A stretch of DNA of 64,000 nucleotides, from assembly GCF_944393015.1 (NCBI RefSeq), contig NZ_CALXYQ010000006.1, forward strand, positions 42,232 to 106,231. Reading direction: 5' to 3'. Shown here piece by piece: positions 9,819 through 19,018 of this stretch. Each line of letters begins with the position of its first letter. Within the stretch, counting starts at the first letter, position 1. The position numbers were made by a program, and so were the translations under genes. The notes beneath the pieces were generated by a model. It was not told the origin of the DNA, did not search any database, and was given only the letters and a program-made list of their open reading frames with translations. This DNA is from an uncultured Brachyspira sp. GTDB lineage: Bacteria > Spirochaetota > Brachyspiria > Brachyspirales > Brachyspiraceae.

Positions 9819-11333
9819 ATGCAATATTATATTGGATTAGATAATGGAGGCACTACTACTAAAGCAGCTTTATATGATGAGTTTGGTAATGAAATAGCCA
9901 TAGCTTCAACAGATACAAATGTAATTAATCCTAAACCTGGTTTTACCGAAAGAGACATGGAAGAGATGTGGGAAGCTAATTGCAAAATAATATCGCAGGT
10001 TATTGAGATGTCTAAAATCAATCCTAAAGATATAGCTGCTTTGGCCTGCTGCGGACATGGTAAAGGTTTATACTTATGGGGAAAAGATAATAAACCATCT
10101 TATAATGGTATTATATCAACAGACAATAGAGCTTGGAAGTATGTTACTAATTGGAAGGAAAACGGGATAGAAAAAGAGGTATTTAAATTATCATATCAGC
10201 ATATAATGCCTTGTCAACCTGTTGCCTTATTATCATGGTTTAAAGACAATGATATAAATGTAATAAATAATACTAAATATATTTTTGAATGTAAGGATTA
10301 TATAAGATTTAGATTAACAGGTGAGGCAAATGCAGAGATTACTGATTATTCAGGGTCTAATTTATTAAATTTAAATACAAAAAATTATGATGATGAGCTT
10401 CTTAAATTATTTGATTTAAGTATTATAAAAGATAAGCTTCCGCCTATAAAAAATTCTACAGATATATGCGGCTATATAACAAAAGAAGCTGCTCAAAAAA
10501 CAGGATTATTAGAGGGTACTCCTGTAGCTGGAGGAATGTTTGATATAGATGCTTGTGCTATTGCTGCAGGTTTGGTTAATGAAGATAATGTATGTATGAT
10601 AGCAGGTACTTGGAGTATAAATGAATATATTAGAAAAGATGCTGTATTAGACGGATCAGTATTAATGAATTCTGTTTTTTGTATGCCTGAGTATTATCTT
10701 ATAGAAGAATCTAGTGCTACTTCAGCCGGTAACTTTGAATGGTTTTTGAAAAATATTTTTGGAGATTTTGTACAAAATGTATCTTCAAAAAAAGATTTAT
10801 ATAAAAAAATAGATGAAGAAATAGACTCTGTTTCTATTAAAGATTTTTGTCCTATATTTCATCCGTTTTTGATGGCAAGCAATGTTCATCCTAATGCTAA
10901 AGCTAGTATAATAGGCATGAATAATTATCATACTAGAGCACATTTATTTAGAGGAATGTATGAAGGTATTGCTTTCTCTCATAGATTTCATTTAGATAAA
11001 TTAAAGGCAAGCAGAAATAAACCTATAAAATCTATTAAATTAGCTGGAGGTGTTGCTAGATCTAAAGTTTGGAGCAGTATGTTCAGTGATATTATGGGGA
11101 TAGATATAGATGTAATTGATATAATGGAAACTGGAGCATTTGGATGTGCTATTGCATGTTCTGTGGCTTCCGGTCAATATAAAACTTTGGAAGAAGCAGC
11201 AGAAAAAATGGTGAAAATTGCAAATACTATAAAAGCAGACAAAGATAAACATGAAATATATTCTAAAAAGTATAAATTATATAAACAAACATTAGAATTA
11301 TTGGATAGTCTTTGGGATAATATTGATTTATGA
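9819..11333 (+). CDS. FGGY-family sugar kinase, L-xylulokinase (LyxK)-like
   Basis: The 504-residue kinase begins YIGLDNGGTTTKAALYD. It carries the LyxK-like PGFTERDMEEMW, CGHGKGLYL, the catalytic GGMFDIDACAIAAG, AGTWSINEYI and SATSAGNFEWFL segments. It ends with LAGGVARSKVWSSMFSD. The order and wording of these segments recall E. coli L-xylulose kinase (about 498 residues). Erythritol/xylitol-type kinases of the same clade are an alternative. It is the last gene of the plus-strand sugar operon and is followed by a strong terminator. Substrate is not determined by sequence. Confidence 0.82.
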   Translation: MQYYIGLDNGGTTTKAALYDEFGNEIAIASTDTNVINPKPGFTERDMEEMWEANCKIISQVIEMSKINPKDIAALACCGHGKGLYLWGKDNKPSYNGIISTDNRAWKYVTNWKENGIEKEVFKLSYQHIMPCQPVALLSWFKDNDINVINNTKYIFECKDYIRFRLTGEANAEITDYSGSNLLNLNTKNYDDELLKLFDLSIIKDKLPPIKNSTDICGYITKEAAQKTGLLEGTPVAGGMFDIDACAIAAGLVNEDNVCMIAGTWSINEYIRKDAVLDGSVLMNSVFCMPEYYLIEESSATSAGNFEWFLKNIFGDFVQNVSSKKDLYKKIDEEIDSVSIKDFCPIFHPFLMASNVHPNAKASIIGMNNYHTRAHLFRGMYEGIAFSHRFHLDKLKASRNKPIKSIKLAGGVARSKVWSSMFSDIMGIDIDVIDIMETGAFGCAIACSVASGQYKTLEEAAEKMVKIANTIKADKDKHEIYSKKYKLYKQTLELLDSLWDNIDL

Positions 11334-11389
11334 TTATATTTTAAGAATTTTTCCATCATTAATTTTATTTTATAGAAAACTCTTTTTTT

Positions 11390-11413
11390 GGGGACTTATA
11401 GTCCCCTATTTTT
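11390..11413 (+). terminator. Rho-independent terminator of the rhamnose/kinase operon
   Basis: A perfect 7-bp stem, GGGGACT and AGTCCCC, is separated by a TAT loop and followed by TATTTTT. It is strikingly G+C-rich for this genome and lies 57 nt after the last kinase stop. Confidence 0.85.
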
Positions 11414-11424
11414 ATATAATAATT

Positions 11425-11453
11425 TTGACAAATTTAGAATTTACTGATATAGT
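11425..11453 (+). promoter_or_regulatory. Sigma-70 type promoter for the all-helical protein gene
   Basis: TTGACA at 11425-11430, a 17-bp spacer, then TATAGT at 11448-11453, 27 nt upstream of the ATG at 11480. Confidence 0.75.
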
Positions 11454-11479
11454 TCTTTTAGTTAGTTAGGAGTTTAATT

Positions 11480-12520
11480 ATGCAAATATTTCAAGAAAAA
11501 TTATTAAAAGCTTTAGAAATGTATCAAAACGATTTTGATAATATTATAGGAAGTTTTTTTGATGATAAAGAGAAATATAATAATTTAATAAGTAAATATT
11601 CATGCGAAATGGAAGATGATGTTGATAAAAATTATTTATTAAGGGCAAGACTTTCATTTTCTATTATATATTATAAAAATCTACAAGCGTTAAATAAAGA
11701 AGCTTTGAAAAATATAATCATTCATTTATTTAATGAAGAATTAAAAGACAGAGAACACTCAAAATATAAAGGAATAGGAATAGCATTAGAATCTTTGACA
11801 TTTCTTTTAAGCAAATACAATAAGGATAATAAAGATTTATTTGAAAAAGCAAAAAAGATAAATACTGATTGTGCCATTGGTTATGACAGTAATGTGAGAT
11901 TTGAAAGTGATATAGAAAAATTAACTATTCAGTATTGTATGCATTATGCTTTGGAATTGGGATTTAAAGATTTATATTATGAATTAATAGATGTATGGAA
12001 ATCAAGCATTGAAAAATGGGACAGGATTAATTTAGAAAGACTTAGAGATTTTGAAATAGAAATAGGAAACAAAGATGGTGAATTAGAGGCTAATAAAAAA
12101 CTTTATGAGATTGTTAAAAGTGATTATGATAAAAACAAACAAAATCAGGCATTATCAAAGAAGTATTTATTTTATTTAGTTTCATATTTAAGTAATTATG
12201 CAGAGAATTTAATAAGGGTTTCAAATTATGATGAGGCTTTGAATATTATTTTATTAAATATTGATGATATAAAATCTATTAATAATAATGCTTTTTATAA
12301 AGTTCATGCCGGCATATCAATAGCAGACAGTGCGTTAAAAATTTTAATTAACAAAGAAATTAATGATAATATAAACTCATTATGGGATTTTATAAAGATA
12401 GCATTTACTAATGAACATAATACATATTCAAAGAGTTTATATGATTCTTTCTTTAAAGCATGCGATAAAATGAATGACTTAGAATTAAAAGAGAAAGTTG
12501 AAAAAGAGATGAAAAACTAA
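11480..12520 (+). CDS. Uncharacterised all-helical cytoplasmic protein
   Basis: I do not recognise this 346-residue protein. There is no signal peptide or membrane segment. It is rich in Lys, Glu, Asn and Leu, and reads as consecutive amphipathic helices with paired-helix spacing, like a degenerate TPR or alpha-solenoid. Weak repeat-like stretches include YDEALNIILLNIDD near residue 250. It has a good ribosome site (AGGAG), its own promoter, and is a single-gene unit. Its last 4 nt overlap the end of the convergent ComF-like gene. A role as a protein-interaction scaffold is only a guess. Confidence 0.7.
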   Translation: MQIFQEKLLKALEMYQNDFDNIIGSFFDDKEKYNNLISKYSCEMEDDVDKNYLLRARLSFSIIYYKNLQALNKEALKNIIIHLFNEELKDREHSKYKGIGIALESLTFLLSKYNKDNKDLFEKAKKINTDCAIGYDSNVRFESDIEKLTIQYCMHYALELGFKDLYYELIDVWKSSIEKWDRINLERLRDFEIEIGNKDGELEANKKLYEIVKSDYDKNKQNQALSKKYLFYLVSYLSNYAENLIRVSNYDEALNIILLNIDDIKSINNNAFYKVHAGISIADSALKILINKEINDNINSLWDFIKIAFTNEHNTYSKSLYDSFFKACDKMNDLELKEKVEKEMKN

Positions 12521-13248
12521 GCACGGGCTACGGTAAGCAAACCTATTTTGTTAATGCATTCTAGTTTCTTAATCTCTTTAGAAATTTCATTTAAAGTGCT
12601 TCCCGTGGTAAGTACATCATCTATTATAAGAAGATTTATTTTATTATGATTGCTGTAGTCAGTATTTATCACAAAAGCATTTTTTATCATATTTAGTCTT
12701 TCTGTTTTACTGTTTAAAGAGCTTAATGCTTTGGTTTCTTTTTTTCTGAATATTATATCATCTATTAATTTTATATTTAGGATTTTGGATATTGTTTTAG
12801 CTATTATTTCACTTTGATTGTATCCTCTTTCCAAAAATCTATTTTTACCAAGAGGTACAAAAGTAACTGCATCATAGCTTTTAATATAATCTTTATAATA
12901 ATAACTAAGCATAGCAGCAAAGTCTTTACAAATTAAATATCTATGAGAGAACTTCATTTTGTGAATCAAATCTACTGTATGATTATTATAATAAAGCATA
13001 GATTTACATTCATCAAAATAAAGTTCTTCATCTTTGCAAATGCATATTGATTTTTCACTTTCTAAAACTTTACCGCATTTAGGGCATCGTATATATTCAT
13101 CTTTATGTATATAATCCAAATTTTTATTTATGCAGTCAATACAAACATAATTCATATTATTACTTTGCATTAATTCACCGCATATTATACAGTGATTAGG
13201 AAATATTAAAGAAAATATATTATTTATAATATGCTTGTAAAGTTTCAT
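12517..13248 (-). CDS. ComF-family phosphoribosyltransferase-like protein
   Basis: The 243-residue protein has the double zinc-binding N-terminus of ComF: CIICGELM and CIDC, then CPKCGK and CICKDE. The C-terminal PRTase fold has the PRPP-binding loop LLIIDDVLTTGSTLNE near residue 207. ComF proteins act in DNA uptake or processing in competent bacteria, but in many genomes the role is unknown. The gene starts 12 nt after the SPFH gene ends, on the same strand, so the two are probably co-transcribed. It has no obvious ribosome site of its own. Its 3' end overlaps the convergent gene by 4 nt. Confidence 0.88.
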   Translation of the reverse strand: MKLYKHIINNIFSLIFPNHCIICGELMQSNNMNYVCIDCINKNLDYIHKDEYIRCPKCGKVLESEKSICICKDEELYFDECKSMLYYNNHTVDLIHKMKFSHRYLICKDFAAMLSYYYKDYIKSYDAVTFVPLGKNRFLERGYNQSEIIAKTISKILNIKLIDDIIFRKKETKALSSLNSKTERLNMIKNAFVINTDYSNHNKINLLIIDDVLTTGSTLNEISKEIKKLECINKIGLLTVARA

Positions 13249-13259
13249 TTAATATTTAA

Positions 13260-14051
13260 TTATTTTACTTGTATCATAGGGGTAACACCAGAGCCTGAAA
13301 CCTGAGGCATTTTACCATCCCATTTCTCTATATACATTCTTTGAATAAGAAGAGGTGTTAAAGATTCCTGCATTATTCTATTAGCTTCTGCTATACCTTT
13401 AGCTTTTGTTATTTCAGCTTCAGCTTCATATCTTACTTTTTCCAATGCATTTTGTGCTGTTAAAGCATCTTGGGAAGCTATCAATTTTCTTTCTATTGCC
13501 TGATCAAATTCATCAGAAAAATCATGTTCTATAATAGAGCATGCAGCAACTGTGATGCCGTAATCCTGAAAATCACTCATAACTTCTTTTAAAAGCTCTC
13601 CAGCCATTTCATTTCTTTTTGTTATGAATTCTTCTATAGTGTATCTTGCAGAAACAGCATTCAAACTCTCTGATATTCTAGGATTAACTAATTTGTTTTT
13701 ATAATCTGTTCCGAATTTTCTAAATAAATCCAAAGCATCTCCTGTTATAGAATACTGAACATTTAAAGTCATAGATATTGTCTGCATATCCTTTGATGAT
13801 ACAGCATAAGTTTTTTCTACAGTTTGTTCTCTTACTTCCATAGTTTTTATTGTGTCTATAAAAGGTATTCTAAAATGAAGTCCCGGCTCTTCCTGAGATA
13901 TAGCTTTACCTAATCTGCTTCTTATTCCAACTTCCCCAGTAGATACTATTGTAACACTGGAAAATATTAAAAATCCTACAACTAAAACCACAGGCAATGC
14001 TATAAAAAGTATAGAATGCAGCTTATTTGAACTCACATTTATTATTCTCAT
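13260..14051 (-). CDS. SPFH/prohibitin-family membrane protein (HflC/stomatin-like)
   Basis: I place the start at the ATG at 14051, which has a perfect AAGGAGG 5 nt upstream, rather than an earlier start 18 codons upstream without a site. This gives 263 residues. A single N-terminal membrane segment (about residues 12-32) is followed by the SPFH domain, beginning VSTGEVGIRSRLGK with LHFRIPFIDTIK. A charged helical stretch follows (ALTAQNALEKVRYEAEAEITKAKG) before a short tail. Such proteins form cage-like oligomers in membrane microdomains, often with FtsH-type proteases. An ftsH gene lies 31 kb away, so there is no operon link. Confidence 0.88.
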   Translation of the reverse strand: MRIINVSSNKLHSILFIALPVVLVVGFLIFSSVTIVSTGEVGIRSRLGKAISQEEPGLHFRIPFIDTIKTMEVREQTVEKTYAVSSKDMQTISMTLNVQYSITGDALDLFRKFGTDYKNKLVNPRISESLNAVSARYTIEEFITKRNEMAGELLKEVMSDFQDYGITVAACSIIEHDFSDEFDQAIERKLIASQDALTAQNALEKVRYEAEAEITKAKGIAEANRIMQESLTPLLIQRMYIEKWDGKMPQVSGSGVTPMIQVK

Positions 14052-14296
14052 ATGTTCCTCCTTAAATATATATGAAATATTAAAATATAAGTAATTTTTT
14101 TGCAAGTATATCCTATTGGGGTATTATTCGGAATCATTTTATTAAAATAAAAATAATTTATTATACTAAAATATTAATTGCATTAAGAAAAAAAATACTA
14201 TATAATTTATCCTACTATTTACAAATAACAGCTGCATTAATTATGTCAAATTGAATAATAGTCAAAAAAGTAATTTTTTATTATCGGAGTCTTTTT

Positions 14297-15229
14297 ATGG
14301 AAATGCTTAATAGAGTTTTAATATCAGATGATGGTCATAGAATGTATACATATATTTTTAAACCTGATTCTAAGCCTAAAGCAATAGTGCAAATAGTTCA
14401 TGGACTTGGAGAGCATGCCGGAAGATATAAAGAGATTGCTGAAAAACTTAATAAAGAAGGATTTTTAGTTTGTGCCGACGATCATAGAGGATTTGGAAGA
14501 AGCACTGTAAGTAAGGATCAAATAGGTCATATGGCCGATAAAAATGGACATGAACTTATTATAGAAGATATGAAGCATTTGATGGTAAATACAAAAGCCG
14601 ATTATCCTAATCTTCCTTATTTTATGATGGGTCATAGTATGGGTTCTTTTCTTACCAGAGGTTTTTTGATTAAATATTATAAAGATTTAAATGGTGCTAT
14701 AATAATGGGTACTAGAGGAAAACCTAAGGGAATAGAAAATTTAGGAAAAACTATAGCTAATATTCAGAAGTCATTATTCGGCGGAAGAAAAAGAGCTTAT
14801 TTACTTGACAAATTATCAGTTGGCGGATACGGTAAAAAATTCTTCCCTAAAGATAATTCAGATTTAGCATGGCTTACTTCAGATAAAGAAGAAATTAAAA
14901 AAGCTCAGGAAGATGAATACTTTGCAAATAAGCCTGCAAGTATAGAAACTTACATTCAATTATTTGAACTTATTGATAAAATTTCAAATAAGGATAATTA
15001 TTCTTCTATGGATAAAAATTTCCCTATACTTTTAATATCAGGAGCAAAAGATCCTGTAGGAGATATGGGAAAGGGAGTTAAATGGGTTCATGAAATGTAT
15101 GAGTCATTAGGATTTAAAGATGTTACTATAAGTCTTTATGAAAATGGAAGACATGAAATACTTAATGATGTTCAAAGAGATGATGTATCTAAAGAGATAA
15201 TTGCTTGGCTTAATGCTCATATAGCATAG
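14297..15229 (+). CDS. Alpha/beta hydrolase, monoacylglycerol lipase/lysophospholipase-like
   Basis: The 310-residue protein has the oxyanion-hole stretch IVHGLGEHAGRY, ADDHRGFGRS, the nucleophile elbow GHSMGS with Ser about 114, and the late acid and His segments SGAKDPVGDMG and ENGRHEILND. This is the Hydrolase_4 pattern of monoglyceride lipases and lysophospholipases PldB/YtpA. No signal peptide, so it is cytoplasmic. The start has GGAG. It is a single-gene unit with its own terminator. The natural ester substrate is unknown. Confidence 0.88.
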   Translation: MEMLNRVLISDDGHRMYTYIFKPDSKPKAIVQIVHGLGEHAGRYKEIAEKLNKEGFLVCADDHRGFGRSTVSKDQIGHMADKNGHELIIEDMKHLMVNTKADYPNLPYFMMGHSMGSFLTRGFLIKYYKDLNGAIIMGTRGKPKGIENLGKTIANIQKSLFGGRKRAYLLDKLSVGGYGKKFFPKDNSDLAWLTSDKEEIKKAQEDEYFANKPASIETYIQLFELIDKISNKDNYSSMDKNFPILLISGAKDPVGDMGKGVKWVHEMYESLGFKDVTISLYENGRHEILNDVQRDDVSKEIIAWLNAHIA

Positions 15230-15251
15230 TATTACTATATGATATTTTTAT

Positions 15252-15288
15252 AAAGCATAGGTATAATTATTTATACTTATGCTTTTTT
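15252..15288 (+). terminator. Terminator after the alpha/beta hydrolase
   Basis: A 15-bp stem (15252-15266 with 15271-15285, one G-T wobble) has a TTAT loop and is followed by Ts. It lies 22 nt after the hydrolase stop and just before repeat copy A. Confidence 0.8.
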
Positions 15289-15293
15289 AATAG

Positions 15294-15571
15294 TATATAC
15301 TAAAAATTTTTAAGTTTGTCAAAATTTAGATTTTTAATTTTATTGTTTGTGGGGACTAGCCCCCACACCCCCAGTTCTTTTATTGGTATAAAAGAACCAA
15401 AAAAACTGCATTTTTAACCCATATTTTAGGTATTACTACACATTTAATACATATTGTAGTAATATAAGGTTGTAGCACTTGCGTTTTTTGCAACTTTTTT
15501 GTGCGTCAAAAAGTTGATAATACATTTACAAAAATATTAAAATTGACAAAATGTAATTGTTTAGGTATAAA
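15294..15571. repeat. Dispersed intergenic repeat with outward promoter ends, copy A
   Basis: About 278 bp between convergent genes. Right end: TTGACA 15543-15548, 17-bp spacer, TATAAA 15566-15571. Left end, read leftward: TTGACA 15322-15317, 17-bp spacer, TATATA 15299-15294. The ends form imperfect inverted repeats starting TATAC. The interior has a hairpin around GTGGGGACTAGCCCCCAC and a second with arms CAACTTTTTT/CAAAAAGTTG. Both promoters would read antisense to the neighbouring genes. Confidence 0.85.
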
Positions 15572-15572
15572 T

Positions 15573-16061
15573 TTAATCATAATAGGCATAAGAACCTAAT
15601 TCTCTTGATGCATCATAATCTTCTTTTATACTCATAGCATATTTATTTTCTGAGTTAATAAATTTTAAACATGATTTTATTGCTTCTTTTGAGAGGGGAG
15701 GAACATCTTTTTTATTTAAAGCTTCTTCTACACAAAGCCAAATAACTTCGCTGTTTTCACTGTCATTAACTTTTGCCTCTCCTGAAATATATTCTGCTCT
15801 GAATATTAAATACCAATCATTTTCAGTAAAACGCATTGATACTATTTCTTTTGTTTTTACTTTCACATTAGTTTCTTCTAATACTTCACGCTCAGCAGCT
15901 TCAGCAGGCAGTTCTCCTTCATTGATGAATCCTCCCGGTATTATAAGAAGTCCTTTTCCTCTGCCGTAATTATGACGTCCTAGAAGAACTTTACCGTCAT
16001 TTATTACTACACAGCCTACGCCTTTTCCAAATATCATTCTTTCATTATCTGAAAATGCCAT
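15573..16061 (-). CDS. NUDIX hydrolase
   Basis: The 162-residue protein carries a full Nudix box: GGFINEGELPAEAAEREVLE followed at once by ETNV. This matches the G-x5-E-x7-REUXEEXGU consensus apart from the final Gly, here Asn. It should hydrolyse a nucleoside-diphosphate-linked compound; ADP-ribose/NADH pyrophosphatase-like specificity is possible but not shown. The start has AAAGGAA. It is the last gene of a minus-strand run after tilS (16 nt gap). Its 3' end lies 2 nt from repeat copy A, whose right-end promoter points into it antisense. Confidence 0.9.
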   Translation of the reverse strand: MAFSDNERMIFGKGVGCVVINDGKVLLGRHNYGRGKGLLIIPGGFINEGELPAEAAEREVLEETNVKVKTKEIVSMRFTENDWYLIFRAEYISGEAKVNDSENSEVIWLCVEEALNKKDVPPLSKEAIKSCLKFINSENKYAMSIKEDYDASRELGSYAYYD

Positions 16062-16077
16062 TTATCATTCCTTTTAA

Positions 16078-17442
16078 TTATTTTTTATCATTATAAAAAT
16101 TTATTTCTAATATATACTCATCATCTTTATTTACAGCGGCATTTTTTGATACTCTATTTAATCCGTAAGGCTCTAAATATAATGCTAGTATATCATCTTT
16201 TTCTGATAATATTACTGGTATTTTTTCCCTTTCATATAATGGTATTTTTAAATCTATGAAAATTTTTCTTAAATATTTTTTATTTCCATTAGGATAAGCA
16301 TTTATAAAGTCAGATTCTTTTTTATTTCTTATTATTAATGGATAATCTGCTTTTATATAAATATTATTCTTATAATTAATATCTTTGTTTAAAACGGTTT
16401 TTATTTCTATTTTTTTATTTAAAAAGTTATATACTCCGTCTTTTTCAATTTTTATAAAATTATTTATTTTTGTATCATTAAGTTTTTTTTCATTTTGTTT
16501 TTCTATAGTTTTTATAAAGTTATATTCTTTTATCAAATAAAAATTATCCAGTCTTAATCTTATATTAGGCTTATCTGATTTTATCAGTTTTAATATTTCT
16601 GAAACCCTTTTCTCTGTTATCTCTATATTATTTTTTGCTAAAAATTTGATTATTATTTTTTTTATAAAAAGTTCATTTGTATTTTTTATTTTTTCTATAT
16701 TAAGTTTTGTATTTTTTTCAGATATATTTTTTTTGTATAATTTATTAATTTTTTTTCTTAAAATATATGTTTCTTCATAGCTTCTTTTTGCAAATCTTAT
16801 AATATTGTTTTTAGCATTTGTATTTATTTCTTCAAGCATTGGTATTATCAAATTTCTTATCTTGTTTCTAGAATAATAATTTTTTTTATTTGAAACATCT
16901 TCTCTATGTTCAAGATTATTATTTTTAGCGTACTCTTCAATGTCTTTTCTATAGAAATTTAAAATAGGTCTTAAGATATATCCTTTTTTATCTCTTAAAC
17001 TTTTATAGACATTAGTTCCAGCACCTTTAATCATTCTGTAAATTATAGTTTCAGCTAAATCATCTTTATTATGTGCTATTAATAAATAGTCGTATATTTT
17101 TTTATTATGAAGTTCTTCAAAAAAATTATATCTGTCATTTCTAGCTTCAAGCTGAATATTTTTTCCATTATAGCTGTTAGGTGCTATTTCTTTAACATAT
17201 ATTTCTATATTATATTTCTTAGCCATATCGCGTGCGAATAATTCATCATTTATAGAATCTTCGCCTCTGAGATTATAATTAACATGTATTATTATTAAAT
17301 TGAATGATAACTCATCTTTTAATCTATATGCTATATTTAAAAGAACTTGAGAATCTATTCCGCCTGAATATGCTACGGCTAAAGTTTTATTTTTTATATA
17401 TTCTATATTTGAAAGTAAAAAATTATAAGTTTCTTTTAACAT
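16078..17442 (-). CDS. tilS: tRNA(Ile)-lysidine synthetase
   Basis: The 454-residue protein has the N-type ATP-pyrophosphatase loop AVAYSGGIDSQVLL (SGGxDS at 26-31). It continues with HVNYNLRGEDS, AHNKDDLAETIIYRMIKGAG and the RPILNFYRKDIEEYAKNN segment typical of TilS. A C-terminal TilS domain follows (IRNKKESDFI, LRKIFIDLKIPLYER). It converts C34 of the AUA-reading tRNA-Ile to lysidine, an essential modification. It is strongly A+T-biased even for this genome, with long Lys/Asn/Ile runs. It lies between DUF1848 and NUDIX genes with gaps of 9 and 16 nt, so one transcript is likely. Confidence 0.94.
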   Translation of the reverse strand: MLKETYNFLLSNIEYIKNKTLAVAYSGGIDSQVLLNIAYRLKDELSFNLIIIHVNYNLRGEDSINDELFARDMAKKYNIEIYVKEIAPNSYNGKNIQLEARNDRYNFFEELHNKKIYDYLLIAHNKDDLAETIIYRMIKGAGTNVYKSLRDKKGYILRPILNFYRKDIEEYAKNNNLEHREDVSNKKNYYSRNKIRNLIIPMLEEINTNAKNNIIRFAKRSYEETYILRKKINKLYKKNISEKNTKLNIEKIKNTNELFIKKIIIKFLAKNNIEITEKRVSEILKLIKSDKPNIRLRLDNFYLIKEYNFIKTIEKQNEKKLNDTKINNFIKIEKDGVYNFLNKKIEIKTVLNKDINYKNNIYIKADYPLIIRNKKESDFINAYPNGNKKYLRKIFIDLKIPLYEREKIPVILSEKDDILALYLEPYGLNRVSKNAAVNKDDEYILEINFYNDKK

Positions 17443-17451
17443 AAAAATATC

Positions 17452-18357
17452 CTAAAGTTTAAATACATCATTTTTCTCATTAATTATTATTTTTCTTTCT
17501 GTTATATTTATATTTTCATTATCAATTAAATTTTTATCTGATAATATTTCATTGTTTGCATCATAATCTTTTAATATATTTTTTGAATTAGCATAACAGT
17601 AAATGCATCCGTTAGTGCATGTATTATATATTCCTATATCAATACTTTCTATACAATTGCATAATTTTCTTTGGGATTTATCCTTTTTTTCTTTTATAGA
17701 ATATCCTAATATTTTTTGTATTCTTTCTTTATCTATGCATGCAGACTTTTCTATTGTTATATTATCAAAATCTTGGGAACAGGATTTTAATTTTATATTA
17801 TTTTTTTCAGATATTTCTTTTATATTTTCTATTAATATAATTTTATCATTGTAATTTATATTTTTAATATTGTTTTTTATCTTTGAATATATTTGCACAA
17901 AACTGAATATGCATTCATCTGTATAACCATTTAAATTATCAGCAAAGTTTTTGAAATTATTTATATGATAATTAGCATCAAAATCATCATTTAAAATAAT
18001 AGGGTCATATCTCCATATAATTTTTTCTTTACCAAATAATTTGCTTATAATCTGAAAGTTTTTTATTAATAAATTTTTATCAGGTATATTTTTTTCTATA
18101 TTTTTGTTATAAGGTGTGATAGTAAAATGCAGATAAAACTCATACCCTAAATCTCTAACTTCTTTTAGAAAATCAATATTAGGATTCTTCGACCAAAATA
18201 CTATTATATCAACTATATTTTTATTTAATGGTATTTTGTAGAAATTATTTTTACTTATAGGATTTTGAGTAATAACATATTCTTCTTTTAATCTATTCAA
18301 AAACCATTTAGTATGTAAAGAAGGTATATCGGTTCTTCTGCTTGCACTTATTATCAT
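17452..18357 (-). CDS. DUF1848-family protein with radical-SAM-like cysteine cluster
   Basis: The 301-residue protein begins IISASRRTDIPSLHTKWFLN and continues with VFWSKNP and YDPIIL, typical of DUF1848. Near the C-terminus it has CTNGCIYCYAN, a C-x3-C-x2-C motif like the [4Fe-4S] site of radical SAM enzymes, plus nearby CNC and an upstream CSQD. The usual radical SAM motif is N-terminal, so placement here is a family trait rather than a truncation. Biochemical function is not known. It sits 12 nt after the metallo-hydrolase gene and 9 nt before tilS. The start codon lacks a clear ribosome site, so translational coupling is likely. Confidence 0.85.
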   Translation of the reverse strand: MIISASRRTDIPSLHTKWFLNRLKEEYVITQNPISKNNFYKIPLNKNIVDIIVFWSKNPNIDFLKEVRDLGYEFYLHFTITPYNKNIEKNIPDKNLLIKNFQIISKLFGKEKIIWRYDPIILNDDFDANYHINNFKNFADNLNGYTDECIFSFVQIYSKIKNNIKNINYNDKIILIENIKEISEKNNIKLKSCSQDFDNITIEKSACIDKERIQKILGYSIKEKKDKSQRKLCNCIESIDIGIYNTCTNGCIYCYANSKNILKDYDANNEILSDKNLIDNENINITERKIIINEKNDVFKL

Positions 18358-18369
18358 TTTGTATTTAGT

Positions 18370-18993
18370 TTAAAATACGCCCATTTTCTTTCTTTGAGAT
18401 AATTTTACTCCGTAAGCATCATGTCCCGGATATAATAAAGTATCATCATCTAAAGCAAATACTTTCTTTGATATGCTTTCTTCTAAAGTAGCAAAATCAC
18501 CTGTAGGAAAATCTGTTCTTCCTATTCCATAGGCAAATATTGTATCACCGCAGAATAAATGTCCTTCAGTATAAAAGCATACTCCGCCTCTTGTATGTCC
18601 CGGTGTATGTATAACCTTGAACTCTATATCTTTTAATTTGAAAGTATCACCGTCATTGAATTGTATTTCAGGACTTTGACATTTTATAACGCTTCCTAAA
18701 TATGAACTTACATTCAAACTTCCGTCCTGAAAGAAATCATAATCCATACTATGAACGCAATGAGGAACATTAGGAAATTCTTTTCTTATATCATCGGCAC
18801 CAGATATATGGTCGAAATGCCCATGAGTATATATCACCTTTACTAGTTTTTTCCCTTCTAATACTTTTTTATAAGCATTATAATTATTTAATTGTGCTGC
18901 ATCTATAATCATAGCTTCATCATCAGCTATTACTACATAAGAATTCATAGCATACATATTATTATTTATGCAGTATATTTTTAATTCGCTCAT
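18370..18993 (-). CDS. MBL-fold metallo-hydrolase (glyoxalase II-like)
   Basis: I place the start at the ATG at 18993 (AGGAGA upstream), giving 207 residues; a frame 23 codons longer has no ribosome site and overlaps the previous gene. The metal motif is THGHFDHISGAD (HxHxDH), followed by HTPGHTRGGVCF, GDTIF and YPGHD, the full metallo-beta-lactamase set. The pattern resembles small hydroxyacylglutathione-hydrolase-like enzymes. No signal peptide. Substrate unknown. It is the second gene of the 19774-to-15573 minus-strand run. Confidence 0.9.
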   Translation of the reverse strand: MSELKIYCINNNMYAMNSYVVIADDEAMIIDAAQLNNYNAYKKVLEGKKLVKVIYTHGHFDHISGADDIRKEFPNVPHCVHSMDYDFFQDGSLNVSSYLGSVIKCQSPEIQFNDGDTFKLKDIEFKVIHTPGHTRGGVCFYTEGHLFCGDTIFAYGIGRTDFPTGDFATLEESISKKVFALDDDTLLYPGHDAYGVKLSQRKKMGVF

Positions 18994-19018
18994 TATTATT
19001 TCTCCTGTTTTTAGTAAA

